NCBI RefSeq assembly: GCF_008973665.1
Contig: NZ_WACP01000016.1
Coordinates: forward strand, 86,999-150,998
Direction: 5' to 3'
Source: Paenibacillus tengchongensis
GTDB taxonomy: Bacteria; Bacillota; Bacilli; Paenibacillales; Paenibacillaceae
DNA length: 64,000 nucleotides
Part shown: positions 43,526-52,191 of the stretch, in pieces
Layout: the number at the start of each line of letters is the position of its first letter
Position numbering within the stretch: position 1 is the first letter of the stretch
Translations under genes and position numbers: made by a program
Notes under the pieces: generated by a model
What the model was told of the DNA's origin: nothing
The model's database searches: none
The model's input: the letters and a program-made list of their open reading frames with translations, nothing else

Positions 43526-44782
43526 TTATTCCAGCCTGAACGGTGTAAATTTTGCGAAAGCCTGTTGTTCTTGTTCCGTCAGATGGCCGACAACCGTTCT
43601 CAGCGACTGGTCGGTCTCCCTGTACCGGTACAGCACGGCTGAATTCAATGCGTCGTCTTGTTTACTGATAAAGTCCAGCCCCTGGCCATCCTTATGCCAG
43701 ACCACGTACGGAATCCAGATGAAATTCTGATCAGAGATATCAGACAGGATCTGGGTCTCTGTATCGTATACTGCCATATGGCTTGAGCCGATTTCACCGT
43801 ATGCAATGGCCAGCTTTGTTCCATCCGGGGACCAGTTATAGCTGTCAATCTTCTCATGAGACGGTGCACCGGCAGCCACATTCAACTCATTGAGCAGAAT
43901 CTGTTCTCCGCTGATAAGGTCCAGAAGGAACAGGCGCGAGCCTTCGTGATCCCGCACATGAACTGCTAACTTACCGCTTGCGGAGGATGCGAAGGAGTGA
44001 AGACCCAGCGGCTTTTGATCCGGAACAATTTCGGTGTTTACCAGCTTGCTGTCTACGCGGATGGAGCTGAAGACGGTGTCCGCCTGGTGGGCTTGTTCTC
44101 CCGTTGCCGTGGCGATTTGAGCGGTAAGCACGACGTCTCCCTCGATCCAGACTTTATACTCATCCAATGAATTTATGGTCGGGGAATAATATGTCCTGGA
44201 ATACATTGCAGGATTGATGGTTTTGCCCGGCTCATGCCCCAGTTCGGCCTCCAATAGGCTGATTGTGGTAAACATCCGGGAATAAGTATCTTTAATATTG
44301 CGCTCGTTTATCTTGTCGGGGTTGAACCCCCAAACCCGGCTGTCGCCAAAGTTGTGGTAATACCCTGTTGCGTACATGCCACCGACGGCATCGGGAGCCG
44401 CATCATAGGACAAATCCTCGAGAACAAACGGCATATAGGACTTCTTGGACTCGATGAAAAAGAAGGGAATATCCGCGTTCTGATACACTCCGGCATACCG
44501 GCTCTCCGCCGCCTCGGACAAATACTCCTTCATTACCAGTACCGCATCGAACCGCTCTCCGAGCCTTGCTCCCTCATTCTCCATCTCGTTCAGCGCCAGC
44601 GGGATAAAATTCACTTGATGCTCTCTCACCTCCGGCGGTTCCCCGATCACACCCAAAGTTAAGCTGGGCCCTTCGTATAAAGGAGTCTCCTCCCGGTCAG
44701 GGGATTCAACCGAAAAGGTGCAGCCCCCGGTCAGAATAACCACGATCACTAACATCAACAAATGAAACTTGTGTCTCATCAA
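43526..44782 (-). CDS. Lipoprotein with TolB-like propeller end
   Basis: A 418-residue lipoprotein (signal MLVIVVILTGGCTFSVES, lipidated Cys near residue 21). The first half has no recognised family. The second half has a WD40/TolB-like repeat (DSYNWSPDGTKLAIAYGE) and a related segment (VVWHKDGQGLDFISKQDD). It overlaps the AraC gene end by four bases, so the two are an operon. Function unknown; a surface sensor partner of the regulator is possible. Confidence 0.65.
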   Translation of the reverse strand: MMRHKFHLLMLVIVVILTGGCTFSVESPDREETPLYEGPSLTLGVIGEPPEVREHQVNFIPLALNEMENEGARLGERFDAVLVMKEYLSEAAESRYAGVYQNADIPFFFIESKKSYMPFVLEDLSYDAAPDAVGGMYATGYYHNFGDSRVWGFNPDKINERNIKDTYSRMFTTISLLEAELGHEPGKTINPAMYSRTYYSPTINSLDEYKVWIEGDVVLTAQIATATGEQAHQADTVFSSIRVDSKLVNTEIVPDQKPLGLHSFASSASGKLAVHVRDHEGSRLFLLDLISGEQILLNELNVAAGAPSHEKIDSYNWSPDGTKLAIAYGEIGSSHMAVYDTETQILSDISDQNFIWIPYVVWHKDGQGLDFISKQDDALNSAVLYRYRETDQSLRTVVGHLTEQEQQAFAKFTPFRLE

Positions 44783-45660
44783 TTACCCTCCCGTATCAAT
44801 TCGTGCTGTGCCTGCAGACGGTATTGGGTTGGAGCGGTACCCAGCCGTTTCTTGAACGCTTTGGAAAAAGAAAAGAGATCGGGATACCCGACCGAATGGG
44901 CGATTTCCGACAGCGTGCAGGCGGTTTGCGTAAGCAGGAGCTGCGCCTCGCGCATCTTTAGTTCCTGAAGGAAGGCGATAGGCGTCAGCCCGTAAGTCCG
45001 GCGGAACTGTTTCGTGAAATGGGTACGGTCCACCCCGACGTGGGCCGAAACCTTCTCTACGGTAATTCCCTCCGCATAATGAATCTCCATGTACTCATAC
45101 CCCTGCTGCAGCCAGGAGATGTTCAATGTATCGTCCATGGCAGCATCAGCAGCGATGGCGGACAACCGGTCGAAGATTTGGTGAAAAAAAACAAGCCGCC
45201 CCAGATCGCTGTCACCGCCGCCGCGCACCGAGTCCAGAAAATCCCACATCAGTCCCACCGCCTCGGGGGTCAGCATGCCGGCTGCATGCGGATGCCGCTG
45301 GCTGAGACCGATCCGCTCCAGCAGGCGCGGCGCCCCCTTGCCGTCGAACGCGATGAAGATTTTGCGCAGCGGCGCTTCGGGATCGGTGTAATATTCATGG
45401 ATGACCTGCGGGAACAGGCAGAACATATCGTTCTTGCCCAGCCTGTAAGCCTGCCCGTTCTGCTGAAAGGTCCCGGCTCCATCAAGCACGAAGATCAGAT
45501 AATAGTAGGGAGAGGTACGCGGCCCGATATGGTAATTCGGCTTAGCGCGGTTATGGCCCAGCCGGATCGGCCAGGCGGCGCCGCTTTTTTCATATGGCGA
45601 GGGAGTGAACAGGTTGATCTCCAGATATTCATGGCTGTCCTCCCGCATCCGGTTGCTCAT
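44779..45660 (-). CDS. AraC-family transcriptional regulator
   Basis: A 293-residue protein. I use the ATG at 45660 (MSNRMREDSHEYLEINLFTP) behind AGAGGTG; a longer frame start at 45732 has no clear site. The N-terminal cupin-like ligand domain (about 25-150, with PYYYLIFVLDGAGTFQQNG) is followed by a C-terminal AraC double helix-turn-helix (HVGVDRTHFTKQFRRTYGL, then SVGYPDLFSFSKAFKKRLG). It should respond to a small sugar-like ligand. It is coupled to the lipoprotein gene that follows and lies next to, but divergent from, the monooxygenase gene at 45943. Confidence 0.88.
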   Translation of the reverse strand: MSNRMREDSHEYLEINLFTPSPYEKSGAAWPIRLGHNRAKPNYHIGPRTSPYYYLIFVLDGAGTFQQNGQAYRLGKNDMFCLFPQVIHEYYTDPEAPLRKIFIAFDGKGAPRLLERIGLSQRHPHAAGMLTPEAVGLMWDFLDSVRGGGDSDLGRLVFFHQIFDRLSAIAADAAMDDTLNISWLQQGYEYMEIHYAEGITVEKVSAHVGVDRTHFTKQFRRTYGLTPIAFLQELKMREAQLLLTQTACTLSEIAHSVGYPDLFSFSKAFKKRLGTAPTQYRLQAQHELIREGN

Positions 45661-45860
45661 AGCATAGCGCACCTCTTTTTGCCAAAATTTTCTCATATCA
45701 TAAAGGAATTTCCGCTTTATGGCAAACCTCATTTATCACATTGTTCCGGGTTCACCGCCTTGGCCCGGATAAATATGGACCACAAAATTACCAGCTAAAG
45801 ACACCACGAATTGACATTCACGATCCCGCGGCAGCTTGTTACAATCTCAATATTAACTTA

Positions 45861-45879
45861 TCCTATAAGTTTGCTAGGA
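45861..45879 (+). promoter_or_regulatory. Inverted repeat before the monooxygenase operon
   Basis: TCCTA (45861-45865), nine bases, TAGGA (45875-45879) within an AT-rich stretch 64 bases upstream of the GTG start. It may be an operator of the operon. I am not able to name the regulator; a sulfur-control protein or the nearby LysR protein are candidates. Confidence 0.4.
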
Positions 45880-45942
45880 AATAATCAACCGGTTCACCGG
45901 AGATATAGAGGCAATTCTTCATCAGTTAAAGGAGGGGGACAT

Positions 45943-47121
45943 GTGGAAGAGATATCGTTCGGCTGGTTTCTGCCGACGGCCGGGGACGGCCGGTATGTGG
46001 GGGTAGTCCCCGAAAGAGAACCGACATTGGCTTATTTAATTGAAGTCGCCCGCGCAGCCGAAGACTCCGGATTTGAATTTGTGCTAATCCCGACCGGCGG
46101 CGCCTGTCTGGATTCCTGGGTGGTAGGCTCCGCTGTGCTGAGTCATACCGATCGTCTGCAGGCGCTGGTAGCCGTGCGGCCCGGGCTGATCGCCCCCGTA
46201 TTGGCGGCGCGTATGGCCTCATCGCTTGATCAGCTGTCCGGCGGGAGGGTGCTGCTCAATATCGTTACCGGCAGCTCGGCAGAGGATCTGCAGCAGCTCG
46301 GCGACCCGCTGGCCCACGCCCACGATGAGCGGTATGTACGGGCCGGGGAGTATATGCGTGTCCTGAACCTGGCTTGGGAAGGCTCCATCGGAACGGCGCT
46401 GTCGGAGTTCGGCGGCAACAGCGGCTGGAGGCCGGGAGAAGGAGAAGGGGCGCAGTCTTTTGCGGGCAAGTATTACAGCTTCCAGGGTCCGGTGAATCTC
46501 CCGCCGCTGGTGCGAAGCCGGCCGCTTCCGCTGTTTCTGGGCGGAAGCTCGCCGCCGGCCAGACGGGCGGCGGCCGAATATGCGGACACTTACCTGATGT
46601 GGGGGGAGCCGCATGAGTGGATAGCCGTCCAGATTGCGGAGATGGACGCGGCCCTGGGAGAGCATGCGGAAGCGGCGGGGATTGCCCGCAGGCCGCGCTA
46701 TGGGCTGCGGGTGCAGGTGCTGGTCCGCGGCAGCGAGGAGGAGGCGTGGGCGGATGCGCGCGGCTTGCTCAGCAGAGCTCCGGAGGAGACAGTCCGCCAG
46801 GCGCAGCGTACTTTCGCCGGCACCGATGCGGACGGTCAGAGCCGCCAGAACCGTCTCCGCGAGCAGTCTGCTGCGGCGGATTATATCGCCGGGCCCAACC
46901 TGTGGAGCGGGCTGTCGCAGGTCCGCTCGGGAGGCGCCCTGCTCATCTTCGGCACGGCAGAGCAGGTAACGGATGTGCTGATCCGTTACGCAGAGCTCGG
47001 CGTGCGCACCTTCATTCTCTCCGGATATCCCCACCTGGAGGAGGCGGAGAATTTCGGGCGGCGGGTACTGCCGCTGTTCCGGGAGCGGTGGCAAGAATTC
47101 ATAACCAAGGAGGAATCATGA
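45943..47121 (+). CDS. SsuD-like flavin-dependent (LLM) monooxygenase
   Basis: A 392-residue protein with a GTG start at 45943 behind GGAGGGGG; the overlapping ATG at 45941 is in another frame, and an upstream in-frame start at 45811 has no site. The sequence (EEISFGWFLPTAGDGRYVG, then HTDRLQALVAVRPGLI, and GRVLLNIVTGSSAEDLQQLG) is that of the alkanesulfonate monooxygenase SsuD branch of the luciferase-like family. With FMNH2 from a partner and oxygen it would cleave a C-S or C-N bond, releasing sulfite or an amine. Its stop is directly followed by the binding-protein start. A flavin reductase is not obvious; the PPOX gene downstream could be one. Confidence 0.88.
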   Translation: MEEISFGWFLPTAGDGRYVGVVPEREPTLAYLIEVARAAEDSGFEFVLIPTGGACLDSWVVGSAVLSHTDRLQALVAVRPGLIAPVLAARMASSLDQLSGGRVLLNIVTGSSAEDLQQLGDPLAHAHDERYVRAGEYMRVLNLAWEGSIGTALSEFGGNSGWRPGEGEGAQSFAGKYYSFQGPVNLPPLVRSRPLPLFLGGSSPPARRAAAEYADTYLMWGEPHEWIAVQIAEMDAALGEHAEAAGIARRPRYGLRVQVLVRGSEEEAWADARGLLSRAPEETVRQAQRTFAGTDADGQSRQNRLREQSAAADYIAGPNLWSGLSQVRSGGALLIFGTAEQVTDVLIRYAELGVRTFILSGYPHLEEAENFGRRVLPLFRERWQEFITKEES

Positions 47122-47122
47122 A

Positions 47123-48445
47123 TTGAGAACCTATAAATACCGCCCTGTCCTGTGGGCCGCTGTTATGGCTGTACTGCTGCTGACGGCAGCCTGCGGCGGC
47201 AATAACGCTTCATCAGGGGAAGCGAATAATACGTCTCCGGCTGCTTCTGCTCCGGCTTCGGCTGAGCGTGCCGAAACCGCAAAGCCGGAGGAGGAGGTCA
47301 CGCTGAGCTTCCTGCACTGGCGCGGTGAAGATGTGCCGGCATTTACGGAGATCATCGGAAAGTTCCAGACGGAATATCCGCACATCAAAGTGGAGATGCA
47401 GACACTGCCGTCCGACCAATACCAGACTGCCGCCTTGGCTAAGATCGCCGGGGGAGACGCAGGCGACGTATTCGCCTCCTTTCCGGGGGCCCAGTTCGAG
47501 GCGGTGGCTAAAGCGGGTCTGTATACGGATCTGAGCGCAGAGCCGTATGTGCCGAATTTTAACGAGGCGCTGATCGAAGCCGGGGTTAAGGAAGGCAAGC
47601 GGCTGGCCATCCCGTACCAGCTGGTGTACAACGACCCGATCTATAACGTGAACATATTCGACAAGCTGGGTCTGACGCCGCCGGATGATTGGAAGGGCTT
47701 TCTCGCACTATGCGCCACGCTGAAGGAGAACGGTCTCATTCCGATTGCCTTTGCGGGGGCGGACATCGGTCCCGGCCAGTTCATGAACACCATGGTTATG
47801 AACAATCTGCCGAGCGACGATGCGTTTACGAAGGTGGAGGCAGGTGAGGCGAAGCTGACCGATGAATGGTGGGTCAAGACGCTCAGCCAGATCAAAGAGC
47901 TGAATGATAAAGGTTACTTCCAGCCCAATGCGCTCGGTACGAAGGATGCGGCAGCGGGAGCGCTGTTCATCCAGGAGAAGGCGGCAATTCTGGCCAGCGG
48001 CTCCTATCAATTGGCCCAGAACAAAGCACAGAATCCGGAGCTGGAGCAGAAGCTGCTCGCCCCGATTACCGTTGAAGCCGGCCAGGCGAAATACGAGGGG
48101 ATCCATACCAGCACCTTCCTGCTGGGGATCAGCAGCAAGTCTAAACATCCGGAGGAGGCCAAGGCCTTCCTGGAATTTCTGAGCCGTCCGGAGATCGCCG
48201 GGCAATACGCCAATGCAACCGGGCAGAACGTTACGGTCAAAGATGTGGAGTATACCACGCCGGAACTGCAGACCGCCACGGAATGGGCCGGCAAAAAGAC
48301 GCTGTTCCAGCCCCGTTTCACCATCACAAACGGCGAGAACCAGAAGGCGGTAACCAATTCCATTCAAGCCGTATTGGGAGGCGCTTCGCCGGAGGATGCC
48401 GCCAAGGAGGCCCAGGCCGTAGTCGATCAAAGCCTCGCGAAATAA
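47123..48445 (+). CDS. Sugar-type ABC substrate-binding lipoprotein of the monooxygenase operon
   Basis: A 440-residue protein with a TTG start at 47123, behind AAGGAGG; the nearby ATG at 47118 meets a stop after two codons. The signal peptide ends at a lipobox (LLLTAACGG). It belongs to the extracellular solute-binding family 1 (sugar) group, not to the small SsuA-type binding proteins normally found with SsuD. That makes a sugar-like substrate likely. It lies one base after the monooxygenase stop. Confidence 0.9.
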   Translation: MRTYKYRPVLWAAVMAVLLLTAACGGNNASSGEANNTSPAASAPASAERAETAKPEEEVTLSFLHWRGEDVPAFTEIIGKFQTEYPHIKVEMQTLPSDQYQTAALAKIAGGDAGDVFASFPGAQFEAVAKAGLYTDLSAEPYVPNFNEALIEAGVKEGKRLAIPYQLVYNDPIYNVNIFDKLGLTPPDDWKGFLALCATLKENGLIPIAFAGADIGPGQFMNTMVMNNLPSDDAFTKVEAGEAKLTDEWWVKTLSQIKELNDKGYFQPNALGTKDAAAGALFIQEKAAILASGSYQLAQNKAQNPELEQKLLAPITVEAGQAKYEGIHTSTFLLGISSKSKHPEEAKAFLEFLSRPEIAGQYANATGQNVTVKDVEYTTPELQTATEWAGKKTLFQPRFTITNGENQKAVTNSIQAVLGGASPEDAAKEAQAVVDQSLAK

Positions 48446-48448
48446 GCT

Positions 48449-49321
48449 ATGCGCAGACGGCTTTCATTGTGGATATTCGTCCTGCCGGGTCTGCTGCTCT
48501 ATGCCGTGCTCTTTGTGTATCCCGCACTGGCCGGGCTGTTCTACTCTTTCACCGACTGGGACGGCTTGTCCCCGTCCTTCCGGATGACCGGCTGGAAGAA
48601 TTACAGCACCGTGCTGCACAGCCTTGTATTCCAAAAGGCGCTTCTAAACAATCTGAAGTTCATGGCGGCGGTTGTATTCGCCCAGACGCTGTTGTCCCTG
48701 GCGCTTGCCCTGCTGCTGGCCGGGAACAAGCGGAGCTATGTGCCGCTGCGGGCGCTGTTCTTCTTCCCGGCGATCCTGTCTACCGTCTCCGTCGGGCTGA
48801 TCTGGTCCTTTGTTTATGACCCGGGGATCGGCCTGCTGCAGGGCCTGTTCAACCTGCTGGGGGCCACGGGACTGGCGCCGAACTGGATCGGCGACCGGCG
48901 GATCGCGATCTATTCGGTAGCCGCAGTGCAGGTATGGGCCCATACGGGGCAGATGATGATTGTGTTCATCGCCGGGCTGCAGGGAATTCCGCAGGAGCTG
49001 AAGGATGCCGCCGCCATCGACGGCGGCGGGCGCTGGCGGATCTTCCGCAGCGTCACTTGGCCGCTGCTGGCCCCCTCGGCCACCATTGTCATTGCCTATA
49101 CAACCATCCAATCCTTTAAGGCTTTTGACCTTATCTTTACCATGACAGATGGCGGTCCCAATAATGCGACGGAGATTATTACGACCTATATTTATCATCT
49201 GGCGTTCTCCAGCTATGCCTTCGGCGAAGCTTCCGCCGGTTCCGCCTTGTTCCTGGTCCTGCTGGCGGCGCTGACCTGGCTGCAGTTCAAGGCGCTACGC
49301 GCGGACCGCATATCCTACTGA
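48449..49321 (+). CDS. Sugar-type ABC permease, first subunit
   Basis: A 290-residue permease starting three bases after the binding-protein stop. Six membrane segments, EAA loop PQELKDAAAIDGGGRWRIFR (about 183-202), as in the MalF/UgpA type. It would pair with the next permease. No ATPase lies in the operon. Confidence 0.92.
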   Translation: MRRRLSLWIFVLPGLLLYAVLFVYPALAGLFYSFTDWDGLSPSFRMTGWKNYSTVLHSLVFQKALLNNLKFMAAVVFAQTLLSLALALLLAGNKRSYVPLRALFFFPAILSTVSVGLIWSFVYDPGIGLLQGLFNLLGATGLAPNWIGDRRIAIYSVAAVQVWAHTGQMMIVFIAGLQGIPQELKDAAAIDGGGRWRIFRSVTWPLLAPSATIVIAYTTIQSFKAFDLIFTMTDGGPNNATEIITTYIYHLAFSSYAFGEASAGSALFLVLLAALTWLQFKALRADRISY

Positions 49322-49335
49322 CGTAAAGGGGGAAC

Positions 49336-50154
49336 GTGTGCGAGATGACGTTCTTGCGAAGGGCCGTGCTGCTGCTGTATGCGGTGCTGATTGTGGCGCC
49401 GCTGTATTTCGTGGCTGTTACGGTGTTCAAATCGTCGCCGGACTTCTATGCCCATCCGCTGGGCTGGCCGCTTCCGCCGACTCTCGTAAACCTTGGCCGT
49501 CTCTTCAGGGAGCAGCCCCTGTGGACCTATTTCTTCAATAGTGTGCAGGTGACGGCCGGCACCGTGCTGCTGGTACTGCTGCTGGGCAGCATGATCGCTT
49601 ATGCGATTGTCCGCTTCCGGGGCCGGACAGCCGGCAGCTTGTTCATGCTCTTCGCGGCGGGCCTGATGGTTCCCTCGCAGGTGAACATGCTGACCATCTA
49701 TGACCTGGCCCGCAAGCTGAGCCTGTCGGACCGTCTGCTGGGACTGATCCTCGTCTCCTCTGCGCTGCTGCTGCCTCTCGCCGTCTTCATGCTGAGCGGG
49801 TTTATGAAGCTGGTCAGCCGGGAGCTGCTGGAGGCCGGGAGCCTCGACGGCTGCGGCGAGTGGAGCCTCTACTGGCGGATTGCCGTGCCGCTGGTTGCGC
49901 CTTCGCTGGCGTCCACGGCGGCGTTCCTGCTGGTGATCGTCTGGAATGACCTGCTGATTCCGATGCTGCTGCTCGGGAGCAAGTCGAAGCTGACGCTGCC
50001 CCTGGCGATTCTGCAGTTCAGGGGCGAATATGTCACCGATTATCCGATGCTGCTGACCGGAGTGCTTATCACCTCCCTGCCGCTGGTGGTGCTGTTCCTG
50101 TTCCTGCAGCGGTATTTTATCACCGGATTGTCGGATGGGGCGCTGAAGGGCTGA
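49336..50154 (+). CDS. Sugar-type ABC permease, second subunit
   Basis: A 272-residue permease, probably from GTG 49336 (an ATG three codons later is an alternative), behind AAAGGGGG. Six membrane segments and EAA loop SRELLEAGSLDGCGEWSLYW (about 165-184), as in the MalG/UgpE type. It completes the importer. A shared MsmX/UgpC-like ATPase elsewhere on the chromosome would be needed. Confidence 0.92.
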   Translation: MCEMTFLRRAVLLLYAVLIVAPLYFVAVTVFKSSPDFYAHPLGWPLPPTLVNLGRLFREQPLWTYFFNSVQVTAGTVLLVLLLGSMIAYAIVRFRGRTAGSLFMLFAAGLMVPSQVNMLTIYDLARKLSLSDRLLGLILVSSALLLPLAVFMLSGFMKLVSRELLEAGSLDGCGEWSLYWRIAVPLVAPSLASTAAFLLVIVWNDLLIPMLLLGSKSKLTLPLAILQFRGEYVTDYPMLLTGVLITSLPLVVLFLFLQRYFITGLSDGALKG

Positions 50155-50208
50155 GACTTGGATTAGTCATGCTTAACCTACAACAATACGAAAGCCGAGG
50201 TGGGACAG

Positions 50209-51483
50209 ATGTGTGCCGCAACTGCGCAATCTGCAAGTAGATCAGAGGAATTGACGCTGAAGGAAGTCATCAGCAAATACAGCAATGTGTCCCCGTTTGT
50301 CATTATCAAAAGCGACATTACCCGCCGTTCGTTCGTCTACACGGAGCGGGCGCTCGGAGCGCTCGACAAGACGAAGCATCAACACCAGCAGCGGGTACTG
50401 ATCGGCTCGAACGGCGACGGGGAACGGGCTGTGCCGGTGTCGCTACTGCTGCGGGACGGCACTTCCATTATCGCCATGCCTTCGCCGCATGCGAAGAATC
50501 CGTACGTCGTCGACGAGATCGGCGGCAAGCTGTATATCACCGACCAAGGGGAGATTGTCGAAGAGGTTGAGTACTGGTATAAGCCGCATTATTACGACAA
50601 GTTCACCAGTGCGGGGACGCCGATGTGGCAGGTCGCTTCCGCCCGCCCACAGCGGCTGGATATCGATCCGAACAGCCACTGCCATTTCTGGCATAAGGGC
50701 GGCGCCTGCAAATTTTGCAATATCAACGCCAATTCGACACGCAGCCGCAAGGAGAGCAATATCCAGAAGCAGCTGCAGGCGCAGGATGTCTATGAGACGG
50801 TACGGGAGGCGCTGAAGCAGCCGGGTGCTTTTACCAATCTGAAAATGAGCTCGGGCTCCATCCTAAGCGGCGCGGAGATCTTCGACGACGAAGTGGAGAT
50901 GTATATCGAAATGCTGCAGGCGGCGGGAGCCAACTTCAGGCAGCGCAAATTTCCGAGCACCCTGGTCGCCTCCGCCTTCAACGAGCGCCAGCTGGCGAGG
51001 CTGTACGAGAATACCGGGCTGATGACCTATACCTCTGACATCGAAATTCCCAATGAGGAGCTGTTTGCCTGGATCTGCAAAGGCAAGCACCAGGAGGTAG
51101 GCTACCGCGAGTGGAAAAGACGGATTATCGCTGCGGTCGATATTTTTGGCAGGGGCAACGTCACCAGCGGTATCGTCGGCGGCTGTGAAACGGCCCGTCC
51201 GCACGGCATCCGCGACGAAGCCGAAGCGCTCAAGGTCGTGCTGGAGGAAGCCGAGGATTTCGCGCAGCAGGGGGTCAGCATGGTGCACTGTGTCTGGGTG
51301 CCGATGCAGGGCTCCGCGTTCCATAACCAGGAGACGCCTTCGCTGGAGTATTATGTGCAGCTGGCCAAAGGCCTGAGCGATCTGCGGGTCAAATACAGTC
51401 TAAACGCCGATATGGACAATTACCGCAAATGCGGCAATCATCCCGACACGGATCTGGACCGGGGGCGCCCCGTGGCCGGATGA
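50209..51483 (+). CDS. Radical SAM protein with CX8CX2C cluster motif
   Basis: A 424-residue protein. I use the ATG at 50209 (GAGGTGG five bases before), not the GTG at 50200. The iron-sulfur ligands are Cys158, Cys167 and Cys170 in HCHFWHKGGACKFCNI, a CX8CX2C spacing that differs from the usual CX3CX2C. The segment before it (YDKFTSAGTPMWQVA) and the spacing recall the MSMEG_0568-like radical SAM proteins of nitrilase (Nit1) clusters, as far as I remember their sequence. A radical SAM barrel with LKMSSGSILSG and GNVTSGIVGGCETA follows. The substrate is unknown. It sits after the importer in the same direction. Confidence 0.8.
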   Translation: MCAATAQSASRSEELTLKEVISKYSNVSPFVIIKSDITRRSFVYTERALGALDKTKHQHQQRVLIGSNGDGERAVPVSLLLRDGTSIIAMPSPHAKNPYVVDEIGGKLYITDQGEIVEEVEYWYKPHYYDKFTSAGTPMWQVASARPQRLDIDPNSHCHFWHKGGACKFCNINANSTRSRKESNIQKQLQAQDVYETVREALKQPGAFTNLKMSSGSILSGAEIFDDEVEMYIEMLQAAGANFRQRKFPSTLVASAFNERQLARLYENTGLMTYTSDIEIPNEELFAWICKGKHQEVGYREWKRRIIAAVDIFGRGNVTSGIVGGCETARPHGIRDEAEALKVVLEEAEDFAQQGVSMVHCVWVPMQGSAFHNQETPSLEYYVQLAKGLSDLRVKYSLNADMDNYRKCGNHPDTDLDRGRPVAG

Positions 51484-51531
51484 ACGGCAGCAAGGATGTG
51501 CAGGCAGGGCGGTGCGCAAGGGTGTGCGGAA

Positions 51532-51579
51532 GCCCGGGTGAAGGCCCGGGTGAAGGCCCGGGTGAAGGCCCGGATGAGA
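51532..51579 (+). repeat. Twelve-base tandem repeat after the radical SAM gene
   Basis: Three perfect and one degenerate copies of GCCCGGGTGAAG (51532, 51544, 51556, and 51568 with changes). It lies in the 162-base gap between the radical SAM and PPOX genes and carries self-complementary CCCGGG. Confidence 0.9.
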
Positions 51580-51645
51580 CAGCCGATCAGATAATCAGGA
51601 TAAGCAGGTATAAGGATTGTAGAGTGAGGAAGGTGGGGAGTGTTA

Positions 51646-52113
51646 ATGACGACAATAAACGAAGAAATCGCCGCGTTACTGCGCGATTCCGGGGTAAGCA
51701 AGGTGCTGGCGACTGCCGATATGCAGGGTGTCCCCCATATCCTTCTGGACCAGAGCATCACGATTAACGACGAGGGGCAGATCGTCTATCTGGAGCTGAC
51801 CGAAACCTCGCAGACCAATGTCAATCTGGTCAACAGCATCTGGTTCAAGCGCAGGGTTGCGGTCACGGTCAGCACCGGAAAGGAGACGTATCAGATCAAG
51901 GGGACGCCGGCTTACTCCATCATTTGCGGGCCTGTATTCGAGCATTACTACAAGCAGGCGCTGGAGCGGAATCCGGATTACGACCTGTCGACGGTCTGGC
52001 TTATTGAGCCGGAAGAGATTACCGCCGATACCTATGCCCACCGCAGAAGCAGGGAGCAGGCGGAACACCCGCTGGTTATGCATCTGGACCGGCTGGCTCT
52101 CGGTACAATTTAA
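51646..52113 (+). CDS. PPOX-fold (pyridoxamine phosphate oxidase-like) flavin protein
   Basis: A 155-residue protein from ATG 51646 behind AAGGTGGGGAG. The split-barrel pattern (VSKVLATADMQGVPHILLDQ, then FKRRVAVTVSTG and YQIKGTPAYSI) is that of small FMN-binding PPOX-family proteins. It could reduce flavin for the monooxygenase or bind a flavin or F420-like cofactor itself. It lies at the end of the operon; the gene direction fits co-transcription. It converges on the LysR gene. Confidence 0.82.
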   Translation: MTTINEEIAALLRDSGVSKVLATADMQGVPHILLDQSITINDEGQIVYLELTETSQTNVNLVNSIWFKRRVAVTVSTGKETYQIKGTPAYSIICGPVFEHYYKQALERNPDYDLSTVWLIEPEEITADTYAHRRSREQAEHPLVMHLDRLALGTI

Positions 52114-52138
52114 ATAAGTGAACCGGGCAAAAAAATGG

Positions 52139-52186
52139 GTCCGGCAGGCAGTCTGTCAGCGATAACAGGCCGCCTGCCGGGCCTTT
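52139..52186 (+). terminator. Hairpin between the PPOX and LysR genes
   Basis: CCGGCAGGC (52141-52149) pairs with GCCTGCCGG (52172-52180), extended by CTGT/ACAG. The T run afterward is short, so termination may be weak or bidirectional. Confidence 0.5.
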
Positions 52187-52191
52187 GGCGT

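Noticed and set aside
51429..51767. 112-residue frame with GEGP repeats
   Set aside because: Overlaps both the radical SAM and PPOX genes in another frame; the repeats are just the translated 12-base tandem repeat.
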